This document shows, piece after piece, positions 1 through 8,493 of a stretch of DNA of 64,000 nucleotides. Every line of letters starts with the position of its first letter. Positions within the stretch are counted from its first letter, which is position 1. This DNA is from Zunongwangia profunda SM-A87 (GTDB lineage: Bacteria; Bacteroidota; Bacteroidia; Flavobacteriales; Flavobacteriaceae). The DNA lies in assembly GCF_000023465.1 (NCBI RefSeq), contig NC_014041.1, positions 889,001 through 953,000 of the forward strand, given 5' to 3'. The position numbers and the translations under genes are program-made. The notes under the pieces were generated by a model that saw nothing but the letters and a program-made list of their open reading frames with translations, was not told where the DNA came from and did not search any database.

Positions 1-26
1 GTGTTATAGCTATAAGCGTTATTTTT

Positions 27-34
27 TATATTCG
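27..34 (+). promoter_or_regulatory. Possible -7 promoter box of the first gene
   Basis: TATATTCG, one mismatch from the Bacteroidota -7 element TAnnTTTG, lies 28 bases before the ATG at 63. No good -33 TTTG is seen because the window edge is close. Confidence 0.35.
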
Positions 35-62
35 CCACATTTAATAATATACCGATCAAAAA

Positions 63-629
63 ATGAACAGATTCATCATCATTTTACTTTTTTTATTTTT
101 ATGGAGTTCAGGTTTAAAAGCACAAAATTATTCAGTGGAAGAATCTTTATACGGAATTCAAACCGGTGTTTTAGGCGTTTGGGCATATAATGAATTACGA
201 TTGGCTGACGAGTTTTCATTCAGAACAGAAATTGGCTTTGATGGCGGTCTATGGGCAAATTCTTTTTATTCTAATGGAGATATGCACTATGTTTTTGCTC
301 CAGTAATAACTTTAGAGCCCAGATGGTACTATAATCTAAATAAACGAGCTGATAGAGGTAGGAAAACCTGGAATAATGCGGCTAATTTCTTGAGTTTAGA
401 CATTACTGTACATCCTGATTTATTTGTTATTTCAGATGAAAATAATGTAAGTGTGCCTAACCAAATTTCATTTATCCCAAAATGGGGAATTAAAAGAAAT
501 ATAGGTAGACACTTTGGTTATGAATTAGGAATAGGTATTGGTTATGCTACTTATTTTAATGAAAAAAATTATTACGACAGTGATGGAGGAGTAATAAGTC
601 TAGATTTAAAAATAGGTTACAATTTCTAA
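63..629 (+). CDS. Putative outer-membrane beta-barrel protein (unknown function)
   Basis: I do not recognise a named family. The 188-residue product starts with a Sec signal peptide (hydrophobic residues 5-18, likely cut near LKA-Q at 20/21). The mature part is rich in Tyr, Phe, Trp and Gly with alternating hydrophobic and polar residues, as in transmembrane beta strands. It ends in Phe (GYNF), as outer-membrane barrel proteins often do. It would therefore sit in the outer membrane. The gene is convergent with ddl, with only three bases between the stop codons. Function cannot be assigned; a small porin-like or OmpW/PorT-like barrel is possible. Confidence 0.7.
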   Translation: MNRFIIILLFLFLWSSGLKAQNYSVEESLYGIQTGVLGVWAYNELRLADEFSFRTEIGFDGGLWANSFYSNGDMHYVFAPVITLEPRWYYNLNKRADRGRKTWNNAANFLSLDITVHPDLFVISDENNVSVPNQISFIPKWGIKRNIGRHFGYELGIGIGYATYFNEKNYYDSDGGVISLDLKIGYNF

Positions 630-632
630 CAA

Positions 633-1613
633 TTATACCAAAGAAGCTTCAATCGCACTGCCGTATAAATCCTGTAAACTAATACCTGCTTTTGCTGCTT
701 GCTGAGGTAAAATACTAGCCTGGCTCAATCCTGGTGTAGTATTCATTTCAATAAAATGTGGCTCACCGTTGTGGAAAATAAATTCCGATCGGGTAAATCC
801 TTTCATTTTTAATTTCTTATAGATCAGCTTGGCTATTTCCTGAACCTTTTTTGTGTCTTTTTCTGAAATTCTGGCTGGAGTAATTTCCTGGGATTTTCCT
901 AAATACTTGGCTTCGTAATCAAAGAATTCATTTTCTGAAACAATTTCGGTTACCGGAAGAGCTATGATCTCCCTGTTATAAGTAATCACACCTACTGAAA
1001 CTTCAGTACCATCAAGAAAAGATTCAATTATAGCTTCATCATCTTCCTGAAATGCATTTTGTGCAGCTCGGTATAATTCATTTTTTTGTTTTACCTTGGT
1101 GATTCCGAAGCTGCTTCCGGCACGATTTGCTTTTACAAAACAGGGTAATCCTACTTTCTTGATAATTTCATCTGGATTAATCGCATCTTCTTTATTGAGA
1201 AAATAATTTTTTGCGCTTTTGATTCCGTAAGGTTTCAATACACTTATTAAATCTCTTTTATTAAAAGTTAATGCCGACTGGTAATGATTGGCTGCTGTTT
1301 GCGGAATATTTAGCAATTCTAAATAGGCCTGTAACAATCCGTTTTCACCTGGCGTACCGTGAATAGTATTAAAAACACAATCAAATTTTATAATTTCAGT
1401 ACCCATTTTTACCGTGAAATCATTTTTATTAATAGGGTAGGGCGTATCGTCGTGAGCAACTACAAACCATTCATTTTGTAAAATATGCACGCGATAGGGT
1501 TCGTATTTATTACGATCCAGGTTTTCGTAAACCATGTTTCCACTATTAATAGAAATGCGGTATTCACTTGAAAAACCGCCCATTGCGATGGCAATTTTTT
1601 TCTTCATATTCAA
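633..1613 (-). CDS. ddl: D-alanine--D-alanine ligase
   Basis: ATP-dependent cytoplasmic ligase joining two D-Ala residues for the peptidoglycan stem peptide. The 326-residue length is normal. The N-terminal domain carries GGFSSEYRIS (Ddl GG-S-E motif) and GENGLLQAYLELL (substrate-domain signature). The ATP-grasp domain follows, with FVKANRAGSSFGI and the C-terminal metal/ATP site FIEMNTTPGLSQASILPQ. The start could be the ATG at 1613 or the one two codons later (MKKK). It is divergent from the PASTA protein gene, an arrangement with rluD nearby that I recall as common in Bacteroidota and that links it to cell-wall growth. Confidence 0.95.
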   Translation of the reverse strand: MNMKKKIAIAMGGFSSEYRISINSGNMVYENLDRNKYEPYRVHILQNEWFVVAHDDTPYPINKNDFTVKMGTEIIKFDCVFNTIHGTPGENGLLQAYLELLNIPQTAANHYQSALTFNKRDLISVLKPYGIKSAKNYFLNKEDAINPDEIIKKVGLPCFVKANRAGSSFGITKVKQKNELYRAAQNAFQEDDEAIIESFLDGTEVSVGVITYNREIIALPVTEIVSENEFFDYEAKYLGKSQEITPARISEKDTKKVQEIAKLIYKKLKMKGFTRSEFIFHNGEPHFIEMNTTPGLSQASILPQQAAKAGISLQDLYGSAIEASLV

Positions 1614-1686
1614 TATCTAAGATGATGTTGCGTTTAAAACAAAAATATCAAGAAAAAAGGGTGTCACCAAAACCAAGGTGTTTTTA

Positions 1687-1694
1687 TATCTTTG
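1687..1694 (+). promoter_or_regulatory. -7 promoter box of the PASTA-rluD operon
   Basis: TATCTTTG matches the Bacteroidota -7 consensus TAnnTTTG and lies 19 bases before the ATG at 1714. Its position argues for the 1714 start and against the GTG at 1678, which would lie upstream of the transcript start. Confidence 0.55.
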
Positions 1695-1713
1695 CTTTTT
1701 ATTTTGTAAATAT

Positions 1714-2331
1714 ATGGGATTGTTCAAATTCATTTTCAGTAAAACATTTTTAATTCAGCTAGTGCTGGCAATTATTTTTGTGGTCGTTTTAGGATATGCT
1801 GCCATGCAGTGGTTAGATTATACTACAAACCAGGGAGAACGAATAGAAGTTCCAAATCTTGCCGAGTTGTCGCTAAGCGAAGTAGAAACCATGCTGAAGG
1901 AAAAAGACCTTAGATATGAGATTTTGGATTCTGCTAATTTTAATCCGGATTATCCACGATTTTCGGTTATCGAGCAAGTCCCTAAAGCAGGGAAATTTGT
2001 AAAGGAAAACAGAAAAATATATCTTACTTTAAACCCTTCGGGTTATCGTAAAGTGTTAATCCCAGATCTTATTCGTCGTACCCGAAGACAAGCAGAACCT
2101 ACGTTAAAATCATTAGGTTTTGAAATAGGGGAGATTACTTATAAACCAGATATCGCTGAAGATGCCGTGTTGGAACTTCGTCATAATGGGGAACTAATAG
2201 AGCCGGGAGACGAATTAATGAAAACTTCTAAAATCGATTTGGTTTTAGGAGATGGTTCTGGAAGCTATAGTCGTCCTGTGGAAGATAGTGTTGAGACGGA
2301 ACAAACGAACGAAGACCAATTTGATTTTTAA
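1714..2331 (+). CDS. PASTA-domain membrane protein
   Basis: About 205 residues from the ATG at 1714 (MGLFKFIFSKTF); the GTG at 1678 is open but precedes the promoter box. A short cytoplasmic N-terminus is followed by one transmembrane helix (about residues 12-30, IQLVLAIIFVVVLGYAAM). The periplasmic part has PASTA-type modules beginning around GERIEVPNLAELSLSEVETM and VLIPDLIRRTRRQAEPTL. PASTA domains bind muropeptides or beta-lactams in other proteins, but there is no kinase or PBP domain here. The stop overlaps the rluD start (TAATG), so the two are translationally coupled. A cell-wall role is inferred from PASTA and the adjacent ddl. Confidence 0.85.
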   Translation: MGLFKFIFSKTFLIQLVLAIIFVVVLGYAAMQWLDYTTNQGERIEVPNLAELSLSEVETMLKEKDLRYEILDSANFNPDYPRFSVIEQVPKAGKFVKENRKIYLTLNPSGYRKVLIPDLIRRTRRQAEPTLKSLGFEIGEITYKPDIAEDAVLELRHNGELIEPGDELMKTSKIDLVLGDGSGSYSRPVEDSVETEQTNEDQFDF

Positions 2332-3389
2332 TGAGCGAGCATCCCGAAGAAAATAACGAGCTGGAAGACCAGAACGACGAAACGTTATACGAGCATCATA
2401 AATTTATTGCTGAAAAAGGCCAAAATCCGCTTCGTGTTGACAAATATTTGATGAATTATATCGAGAAAGCGACTCGTAATAAAATTCAGAAAGCGGCAAA
2501 AGATGGGAACATTTACGTGAACGATGTCCCTGTAAAGCAAAACTATAAGGTAAAAGCCGGTGATGTGGTGCAGGTGATGTTCGAGCATCCGCCGTATGAA
2601 TTTTTGCTAACGCCAGAGAATATTCCTTTAGATATTGTTTATGAAGATGATACACTACTCGTTGTAAATAAACCGGCAGGAATGGTAGTGCATCCCGGTC
2701 ATGGTAATTATAGCGGGACCTTAATTAATGCCCTGGTATATCATTTCGAAAATCTTCCGAATAATAGTAGTGATCGCCCCGGTCTGGTGCATCGAATCGA
2801 TAAAGATACCAGCGGACTGTTAGTGATCGCTAAAACAGAACATGCCATGGCTCATTTATCAAAACAATTTTTTGATAAAACCAGTGAGCGCGAATACATA
2901 GCTATAGTTTGGGGGAATGTAGAGGAAGACGAAGGCACCGTGGAAGGTAATATTGGCAGGCATCCAAAAAACCGACTTCAGAATACCGTTTATGAAGGTG
3001 AAGATGCTGAAAAAGGAAAACCTGCTGTAACTCATTTGAAGGTGTTAGAACGATTTGGCTATGTGACCCTGGTGGCTTGTAAACTGGAAACAGGAAGAAC
3101 ACATCAAATCAGGGTACATATGAAGCATATAGGTCATACCCTTTTTAATGATGAACGCTATGGCGGGGAGAAAATCTTAAAAGGGACAACCTTTACCAAA
3201 TACAAGCAGTTTGTAGAAAATTGTTTTAAGATTTTACCAAGACAAGCACTTCATGCGAAGACTTTAGGCTTTACCCATCCAAAAACAGGAGAGTGGATGA
3301 GTTTTAATTCAGACTTGCCAGAAGATATGCTTGGCGCTATTGAGAAATGGCGCAACTACGCTAAAAATCAAAAAGAAATGCTGGAGTAG
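2331..3389 (+). CDS. RluD-family 23S rRNA pseudouridine synthase
   Basis: 352 residues. An acidic N-terminal extension is followed by an S4 RNA-binding domain (about residues 34-95, PLRVDKYLMNYIEKATRNKI) and the RluA/RluD catalytic domain. The catalytic motif is LVHRIDKDTSGLLVIAK (the Asp of HRIDKDTSG is the nucleophile), with the later GRTHQIRVHMKHIGHTL signature. It isomerises uridines in large-subunit rRNA, probably at RluD-like sites, though exact specificity cannot be told from sequence. The ATG overlaps the stop of the PASTA gene by one base. A rho-independent terminator follows at 3413. Confidence 0.9.
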   Translation: MSEHPEENNELEDQNDETLYEHHKFIAEKGQNPLRVDKYLMNYIEKATRNKIQKAAKDGNIYVNDVPVKQNYKVKAGDVVQVMFEHPPYEFLLTPENIPLDIVYEDDTLLVVNKPAGMVVHPGHGNYSGTLINALVYHFENLPNNSSDRPGLVHRIDKDTSGLLVIAKTEHAMAHLSKQFFDKTSEREYIAIVWGNVEEDEGTVEGNIGRHPKNRLQNTVYEGEDAEKGKPAVTHLKVLERFGYVTLVACKLETGRTHQIRVHMKHIGHTLFNDERYGGEKILKGTTFTKYKQFVENCFKILPRQALHAKTLGFTHPKTGEWMSFNSDLPEDMLGAIEKWRNYAKNQKEMLE

Positions 3390-3412
3390 TTTAGCGAAAT
3401 TCGATATAATAT

Positions 3413-3458
3413 AAGACCTTTTTATTGCTGTATAAATAAGTGATTAAAGGTCTTTTTT
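3413..3458 (+). terminator. Rho-independent terminator after rluD
   Basis: AAGACCTTT (3413-3421) pairs with AAAGGTCTT (3446-3454) across a 24-base loop, followed by a T run to 3458. It lies 24 bases after the rluD stop. Confidence 0.7.
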
Positions 3459-3515
3459 ATTTTCGGAAAGCGAAGTCTTATCTTCGTAATTGTTTAAATT
3501 TATGAAGTCTTGCTG

Positions 3516-3533
3516 TTCCGATAAATATCGGAA
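3516..3533. repeat. Short extragenic dyad, CCGATA/TATCGG family
   Basis: TTCCGATA-AA-TATCGGAA, an 8-bp inverted repeat with a 2-base centre. Related dyads occur at 7154-7167 and 26791-26808. No T run follows it on either strand, so it is not an obvious terminator. Confidence 0.6.
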
Positions 3534-3625
3534 TTTATTGAGCATCTCATAATTTTTTATGAGACCCTGAAACCAGCCCGCCTCACCGGCCGGTTTAGGG
3601 AGACTAAGAAAAAAAGAAAAGAAAA

Positions 3626-4387
3626 ATGAAAATAGTTGTTTCACCGGCAAAAAGCCTGGATTACGAATCAAAATTACCTACTACGCGAGGAACGCAGCCT
3701 GCTTTCCTGGAAACTACTGCGAAACTGAATCGAAAATTGGCCAGAATGACCAAAAAAGAGATTTCAGAATTAATGAGTATTAGCGATAAGCTGTCCGATT
3801 TAAATTATACACGTTATCAGGAATTCGAAGAAGATCATACTAAAAAGAATTCACGTCCCGCAATGTATGCCTTTAATGGTGATGTTTATAATGGGCTGGA
3901 TGCCTATACGCTTCCTGAAGAAAAATTAGATGTTATCCAGAATACCCTGCGAATTCTATCGGGTTTATACGGAATTTTAAGACCACTCGATCTCATTCAG
4001 CCCTACCGTTTAGAAATGGGTACTAAAATAGGAATTGAGAGCACAGATACACTTTATGAAGTGTGGAAAGAAAAAGTGACCAATTATTTAAATTCTGAAT
4101 TAAAAGATGATGAGCTTTTTGTGAATCTTGCCAGCAACGAATATTTTAAAGCAGTGGATACTAAAGCTTTAAAAAAACCGGTGATTTCTCCTGTTTTTAA
4201 GGATTACAAAAACGGAAAATTAAAGATCATTAGTTTTTATGCAAAAAAAGCTCGTGGTGCTATGGTACGTTATATTATCGATTCTTCGGCAAAGAATTTA
4301 GATGATATTAAAGGCTTCGATTATGATGATTATAAATTTAGCGAAGAGCATACCGAAAAAGAAAACGAACCGGTGTTTATTAGATAG
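3626..4387 (+). CDS. yaaA: YaaA family protein (peroxide stress, DUF328)
   Basis: 253 residues, full family length. The N-terminus [15 protein letters not shown] is the family signature, followed by conserved blocks [32 protein letters not shown] and [14 protein letters not shown] [16 protein letters not shown]. In E. coli YaaA lowers free iron and DNA damage during hydrogen peroxide stress; the molecular activity is thought to be DNA-related. Single-gene unit between the rluD terminator and a HAD phosphatase. Cytoplasmic, no signal peptide. Confidence 0.92.
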   Translation: MKIVVSPAKSLDYESKLPTTRGTQPAFLETTAKLNRKLARMTKKEISELMSISDKLSDLNYTRYQEFEEDHTKKNSRPAMYAFNGDVYNGLDAYTLPEEKLDVIQNTLRILSGLYGILRPLDLIQPYRLEMGTKIGIESTDTLYEVWKEKVTNYLNSELKDDELFVNLASNEYFKAVDTKALKKPVISPVFKDYKNGKLKIISFYAKKARGAMVRYIIDSSAKNLDDIKGFDYDDYKFSEEHTEKENEPVFIR

Positions 4388-4558
4388 TTTCTTAACGAAA
4401 GTTTGATTTTCATGTGGGTTGCCTCGAAATTCATGATGAGTTTTCTATGTATTTCCCGAGCTCTCCTTAATAAAAGAACTTACAGTAACTTAATATTAGT
4501 AATAAAAAGCTTTATTTCTGCGGAAGTATTTTCGTAGAAAATTCCAAAAACAACAACA

Positions 4559-5224
4559 ATGGCTGAAATAAAAACAGCAATTTTCGATTTCGACGGTACA
4601 TTAGTAGATTCAGAACATTATCATTACAACTCGTGGGTAGAAGTTTTAAACGATTATGGTGCCGAACTGGATTACGATTTTTATATAAAAACTTACGCCG
4701 GTACGCCTTCTCCCATCAATGCAAAAGCCATAATAGAACAATTTGATTTGCCAATTTCAAGGGAAGACTTAACCTATAAGCGTGAGCGTATGGCCGAGAA
4801 ACTGGTAAAAGAATCTGAAGTTGAATTTATGCCTTATGCCATAGAAACTTTAGATCTCTTTAAAGAAAAAGGCATTCCTATTTATCTGGTTACCGGTAGT
4901 CCGCGTAATAATGTTGAGTTTCTTTTGGAGAAAACAGGTATCGCAAAATATTTTAAGTTCACGATTACCAGAACCGATGTAAAAAATAGCAAACCAGATC
5001 CTGAAAGTTATCTAACTGCTATTGAAAAAATCAACTTGCCAAAAGAAAACATGGTCGTTTTTGAAGATACGAGGACTGGAGTAGCTTCGGCAAAGGCTGC
5101 AGGATTGGAATGTTTGGCTATTCAGGGGAATCCTAATTTAAAAGATAATGTAAAGGCTGCCGATAAGATTTTTGATAGCTTGCGGGAAGCCACGCAATAT
5201 TTAGAAAAAGAGGGTCGAATTTAA
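4559..5224 (+). CDS. HAD-superfamily phosphatase (beta-phosphoglucomutase-like)
   Basis: 221 residues. Motif I is IFDFDGTLVDSE (nucleophile DxD), with an alpha-helical cap at about residues 17-90, motif II LVTGS, the Lys-containing motif III region KNSKPDPESYL, and motif IV VVFEDTRTGVASAKAAG. This is the subfamily I cap-1 layout of sugar-phosphate phosphatases and beta-phosphoglucomutases. The substrate cannot be named. A weak -7 box TATTTTCG lies at 4527-4534. The stop lies inside the open frame of the following glycosylase-like gene, suggesting coupled translation. Confidence 0.88.
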   Translation: MAEIKTAIFDFDGTLVDSEHYHYNSWVEVLNDYGAELDYDFYIKTYAGTPSPINAKAIIEQFDLPISREDLTYKRERMAEKLVKESEVEFMPYAIETLDLFKEKGIPIYLVTGSPRNNVEFLLEKTGIAKYFKFTITRTDVKNSKPDPESYLTAIEKINLPKENMVVFEDTRTGVASAKAAGLECLAIQGNPNLKDNVKAADKIFDSLREATQYLEKEGRI

Positions 5225-5295
5225 ATAATACTGATATTTTTCATCACAAACATCCATTTCCGCCTTTTATTCCTGAAGAAGCTACCAAGCTCATC

Positions 5296-5895
5296 GTGGG
5301 AACCTTACCACCACCAAGATTTACACAACGTAGCCTAAAAGAACGCGATGTAGATTTTTGTTATGGAAGTCAGGATGGCCTACTTTGGCCAATTTTAGAC
5401 CGAATTTTTGATCTGGAATTAATTTATGATAATTCCCACGAAGCTATTGTACAACGCAAGGATTTTCTCCGGAAGCGAGGCATTGGGATTTGTGATGTGG
5501 TGGAAAGTAGTTTCAGAGAGAAAATTGATGCTTCAGATTTAGGGATGCAGAATGTAGAGCTTAGAAATATGCTTCAGATTTTACGAAATCATCCAAAGAT
5601 CGAAACCCTTTTATTTACTGGAGGGAATAGTAAGAATGGACCCGAGTATTTCTTCCGAAGACATTTAAAAAATTCTGAAGAAGATATAAAACTGAAAATA
5701 GTAGATAACGCCCCCCCCAGGATTCATCAATTTATTTTAGATGGTCGTTTAATTAAAACGGTTTCTTTAATTGCACCTTCGGGCTCAGCAAATATGGCGA
5801 TAGGGAGTAATCAGCTTTATAAACAATTAAAAGCTCAAAATCCCGCTTTTAACACATTGGATTTTAGAGTGCTTCAGTATAAAGAGTTTTTTTGA
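5296..5895 (+). CDS. Uracil-DNA-glycosylase-like protein, true start probably upstream
   Basis: 199 residues from the GTG at 5296. GTLPPPRF at the very N-terminus is the family's first strand-loop, which in relatives should be preceded by 20-30 residues. The same frame is in fact open back to 5179, and from 5221 it encodes LNNTDIFHHKHPFPPFIP directly before KLIVGTLPPP, which looks like real family sequence. No ATG, GTG or TTG occurs there. Other motifs are DVDFCYGSQDGLLWPILD, GICDVVESS, LLFTGGNS and the C-terminal IAPSGSANMAI. The fold suggests a base-excision repair glycosylase or relative; substrate is unknown. It is closely linked to the HAD gene. A non-standard start (for example ATT 5236) or a lost start codon are both possible. 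Confidence 0.75.
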   Translation: MGTLPPPRFTQRSLKERDVDFCYGSQDGLLWPILDRIFDLELIYDNSHEAIVQRKDFLRKRGIGICDVVESSFREKIDASDLGMQNVELRNMLQILRNHPKIETLLFTGGNSKNGPEYFFRRHLKNSEEDIKLKIVDNAPPRIHQFILDGRLIKTVSLIAPSGSANMAIGSNQLYKQLKAQNPAFNTLDFRVLQYKEFF

Positions 5896-5922
5896 GTTCA
5901 TTAAAATTCAATGAAAAGCAAA

Positions 5923-5955
5923 AAACCTCACAGGTTTTTAAAACCTGTGAGGTTT
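5923..5955. terminator. Long near-perfect hairpin, bidirectional terminator or extragenic palindrome
   Basis: AAACCTCACAGGTTTT (5923-5938) and AAAACCTGTGAGGTTT (5940-5955) form a 16-bp inverted repeat with a single central base. It sits between the convergent glycosylase-like gene (+) and the THX gene (-), so it can terminate both. Its unusual length and symmetry also fit a repeated flavobacterial extragenic palindrome. Confidence 0.65.
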
Positions 5956-5980
5956 AAATAAAATATTCTATACTAAACTT

Positions 5981-6115
5981 TTACTGTAAGTCTTTTTTAT
6001 CTTGCTCGGCAAGGGTAGTTGGCTTTACTTTAAACTTTTTACGCTTAGGGCGTAGCTTTCCATTAGTACCGATAGCTATTTTCCCTCGTTTTGTTTTTTT
6101 ATCGCCTCTTCCCAT
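5981..6115 (-). CDS. 30S ribosomal protein THX
   Basis: A 44-residue, strongly basic protein found by reading the minus strand. It begins MGRGDKKTKRGKIAIGTNGK and continues with LRPKRKK. MGxGDKKTxRGKI-GxxGKxRP is the signature of THX, the small peptide bound in the head of the 30S subunit of Thermus and conserved in Bacteroidota. The tail (KPTTLAEQDKKDLQ) is longer than the Thermus form. It follows a 47-residue ORF by five bases on the same strand, and both lie 77-230 bases beyond trpA, so they could share a transcript. Confidence 0.88.
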   Translation of the reverse strand: MGRGDKKTKRGKIAIGTNGKLRPKRKKFKVKPTTLAEQDKKDLQ

Positions 6116-6120
6116 AAAAG

Positions 6121-6264
6121 TTATTTTTTGTTTTGTTGATCTTTAATCGTTTTTTCATCGATATCTACTTTGTTAGTAGACTCATTTCTATTTCCCGATG
6201 GTTGTGTTGGATTTTTTTGATCTGTTTTTCGTGTTCGGCGGTTATCTTCAATTGGCCCTCCCAT
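6121..6264 (-). CDS. Small hydrophilic protein, unknown (47 residues)
   Basis: ATG at 6264 to TAA at 6121. The product begins MGGPIEDNRRTRKTDQKNPT and ends KTIKDQQNKK; it is highly charged, without Trp, Cys, signal peptide or membrane segment, and probably disordered. I do not recognise a family. Support is its position: it ends five bases before the THX start, on the same strand, with an ATG, a clean stop and no overlap with other genes. A weak box TATCTTTA (minus, 6289-6296) lies 24 bases before the start. It could be a conserved flavobacterial small protein or a chance ORF. Confidence 0.5.
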   Translation of the reverse strand: MGGPIEDNRRTRKTDQKNPTQPSGNRNESTNKVDIDEKTIKDQQNKK

Positions 6265-6341
6265 AATTCATGTTTTTTAAGTTCATCTTAAAGATACAAA
6301 TACATACTCTTAAAAGCTCCCAATACATTGTTAGACTTAGG

Positions 6342-7109
6342 TTAAACCGGGCGAACCGATTTTACAAAATCCTGAATATTCCCTATGCCATTTTTATTTA
6401 AATGCTTGATAAAAGCACTACCAATAATAGCACCTTTAGCATATTTGGTAGCATCATTAAACGTAGCCTCATCACTAATTCCAAATCCAACCACTTGCGG
6501 ATTTCTAAGTTTCATTTCTGAAATTCGTTTAAAATATGCTTTGGTTTCGTCGCCAAAACCTTTAGTGCTTCCGGTAACGCTAGCGGTACTTACCATATAA
6601 ATAAATCCGTCGGAAACTTTATCTATAAAACGAATACGTTCTTCTGAAGTTTGTGGCGTGATTAGGAATATATTCTTTAATCGATGTTTTTCGAATATCA
6701 CTTTATATTCATCCTTATAAACGTCTACAGGAAGATCCGGAATAATGAGCCCGTCGATACCAACTTCTTCACATTTTGCGCAAAATTTTTCTACGCCAAA
6801 TTGAAGAATGGGATTAAAATAGCCCATAATAATTAGTGGAATCGAAACTTCCGAACGAATATCTTTTAATTGTTCAAAGAGCTTGTTGGTGGTCATTCCG
6901 TTTTTTAATGCAATTGTAGAACTTTCCTGAATGGTAGGACCATCAGCTAAAGGGTCACTAAACGGAAGCCCGATTTCAATAAAATCGACCCCACTTTTTT
7001 CAAGGTTTTTAATAATATGTACCGTGTCTTCAATTTCAGGATATCCTGAAGTAAAATATATAGAAAGAAGTTTTTTGTCTTCTTTCATTCTTTGATTTAT
7101 TCTATTCAT
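6342..7109 (-). CDS. trpA: Tryptophan synthase alpha subunit
   Basis: 255 residues. Cleaves indole-3-glycerol phosphate to indole and glyceraldehyde 3-phosphate and channels indole to TrpB. TIM-barrel signature FIEIGLPFSDPLADGPTIQ contains the catalytic Glu, with the second acid in GIDGLIIPDLPV. The phosphate site is at VVGFGISDEATF and GAIIGSAFI. Last gene of the trp cluster, 202 bases after trpB. No strong terminator follows, so readthrough into the two short genes below it is possible. Confidence 0.97.
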   Translation of the reverse strand: MNRINQRMKEDKKLLSIYFTSGYPEIEDTVHIIKNLEKSGVDFIEIGLPFSDPLADGPTIQESSTIALKNGMTTNKLFEQLKDIRSEVSIPLIIMGYFNPILQFGVEKFCAKCEEVGIDGLIIPDLPVDVYKDEYKVIFEKHRLKNIFLITPQTSEERIRFIDKVSDGFIYMVSTASVTGSTKGFGDETKAYFKRISEMKLRNPQVVGFGISDEATFNDATKYAKGAIIGSAFIKHLNKNGIGNIQDFVKSVRPV

Positions 7110-7153
7110 TTTTTATCGCTTTTGGTTTTTAGCTTCTTTTAGTCATTCTTTCC

Positions 7154-7167
7154 CCGATAGCTATCGG
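7154..7167. repeat. Short extragenic palindrome CCGATAGCTATCGG
   Basis: A perfect 14-bp palindrome in the trpB-trpA gap. Same family as 3516-3533 and 26791-26808. Confidence 0.65.
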
Positions 7168-7311
7168 AAGAAACGGAATCTCATCTATTATCTCAGTAAT
7201 TGTATGGATGATATCCCGTATCAATCCTATCTGAAGCATGGATAGTTTTAAGGTAACAGTTGTTTTAAAATGTTTTCTTTTGCGATTTAAATATTAAACA
7301 TTTACTGTTTA

Positions 7312-8493
7312 TTATAACTCAAAATAATCGATATATGTATTTAGATCTTTATCGCCACGGCCAGAAAGATTTACTACCACCACATCATCTTCTTTAAATT
7401 TTCGATCTTCAAAAATTGCCAGAGCATGAGAGGATTCTATCGCCGGGATAATTCCTTCTAATTTCGCTAATTCCAGCCCTGCTTTCATGGCGGCGTCATC
7501 GGTGATAGAAATAAACTCACCACGGCCGCTTCTAAATAAATGCGCATGCATAGGCCCCACTCCTGGATAATCCAGCCCAGCTGAAATTGAATAAGGTTCT
7601 GTTATTTGCCCGTCATCAGTTTGCATTAGTAAGGTTTTACTGCCGTGAATAATACCTTCTTTTCCTAAAGCAGAGGTTGCAGCACTTTCACCGGTATAAA
7701 TTCCTTTTCCGGCAGCTTCTACAGCAATAATTCCAACTTCAGGATTGTCTAAATAATGAAAGTAGGCACCGGCAGCATTACTACCTCCACCAACACAGGC
7801 CACAATATAATCTGGATTTTCACGATTTTCTTTTTCCTTTAGCTGTGTTTTGATTTCTTCTGAAATTATCGCCTGAAATCGTGCAACCATATCTGGATAT
7901 GGATGCGGGCCGACAACCGAACCGATAATATAATGCGTATCTACGGGATTATTAATCCAATCACGAATCGCTTCGTTGGTTGCATCTTTAAGGGTTTTAC
8001 TACCCGATTTTGCAGGAACTACTTTGGCGCCAAGCATTTTCATACGGGCTACATTTGGTGCCTGGCGTTCAATATCGATTTCCCCCATGTACACAATACA
8101 TTCTATTCCCATAAGCGCACAAACGGTAGCAGTGGCAACACCGTGCTGTCCGGCACCGGTTTCAGCGATAATTCGGTTTTTTCCCAGTCGTTTTGCCATT
8201 AAAATTTGCCCAACCGTATTATTTACTTTGTGAGCGCCGGTATGGCAAAGATCTTCACGTTTTAAATAGACTTTAGTGTTGTATTTTTTACTAAAACGTT
8301 CGGCGTAATAAAGTGGGGTAGGGCGGCCTACATAATCTTTAAGAAGCGCTTTAAATTCTTTCTGAAAAGAATCTTCTTTCATAATGTCTAAGTACTGCCT
8401 GCGTAATTCTTCAACATTAGGATATAGCATTTCAGGAATAAAGGCGCCACCAAATTCGCCGTAATATCCTTTTTCGTTTGCCTGGTATGTCAT
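7312..8493 (-). CDS. trpB: Tryptophan synthase beta subunit
   Basis: 393 residues, TrpB1 type. PLP enzyme that condenses indole with L-serine to tryptophan. N-terminal [15 protein letters not shown] is the TrpB signature. The PLP lysine is K89 in HTGAHKVNN, the phosphate-binding loop is [13 protein letters not shown], and [20 protein letters not shown] is the substrate carboxylate region. It works as an alpha2-beta2 complex with TrpA. Upstream is a 420-base gap full of repeats, so expression depends on readthrough of that gap or an unseen promoter. Confidence 0.98.
   Translation of the reverse strand: MTYQANEKGYYGEFGGAFIPEMLYPNVEELRRQYLDIMKEDSFQKEFKALLKDYVGRPTPLYYAERFSKKYNTKVYLKREDLCHTGAHKVNNTVGQILMAKRLGKNRIIAETGAGQHGVATATVCALMGIECIVYMGEIDIERQAPNVARMKMLGAKVVPAKSGSKTLKDATNEAIRDWINNPVDTHYIIGSVVGPHPYPDMVARFQAIISEEIKTQLKEKENRENPDYIVACVGGGSNAAGAYFHYLDNPEVGIIAVEAAGKGIYTGESAATSALGKEGIIHGSKTLLMQTDDGQITEPYSISAGLDYPGVGPMHAHLFRSGRGEFISITDDAAMKAGLELAKLEGIIPAIESSHALAIFEDRKFKEDDVVVVNLSGRGDKDLNTYIDYFEL

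Noticed and set aside
1568..1753. 61-residue plus-strand frame across the ddl-PASTA spacer
   Set aside because: It overlaps the ddl start and the promoter box, and shows no recognisable domain.
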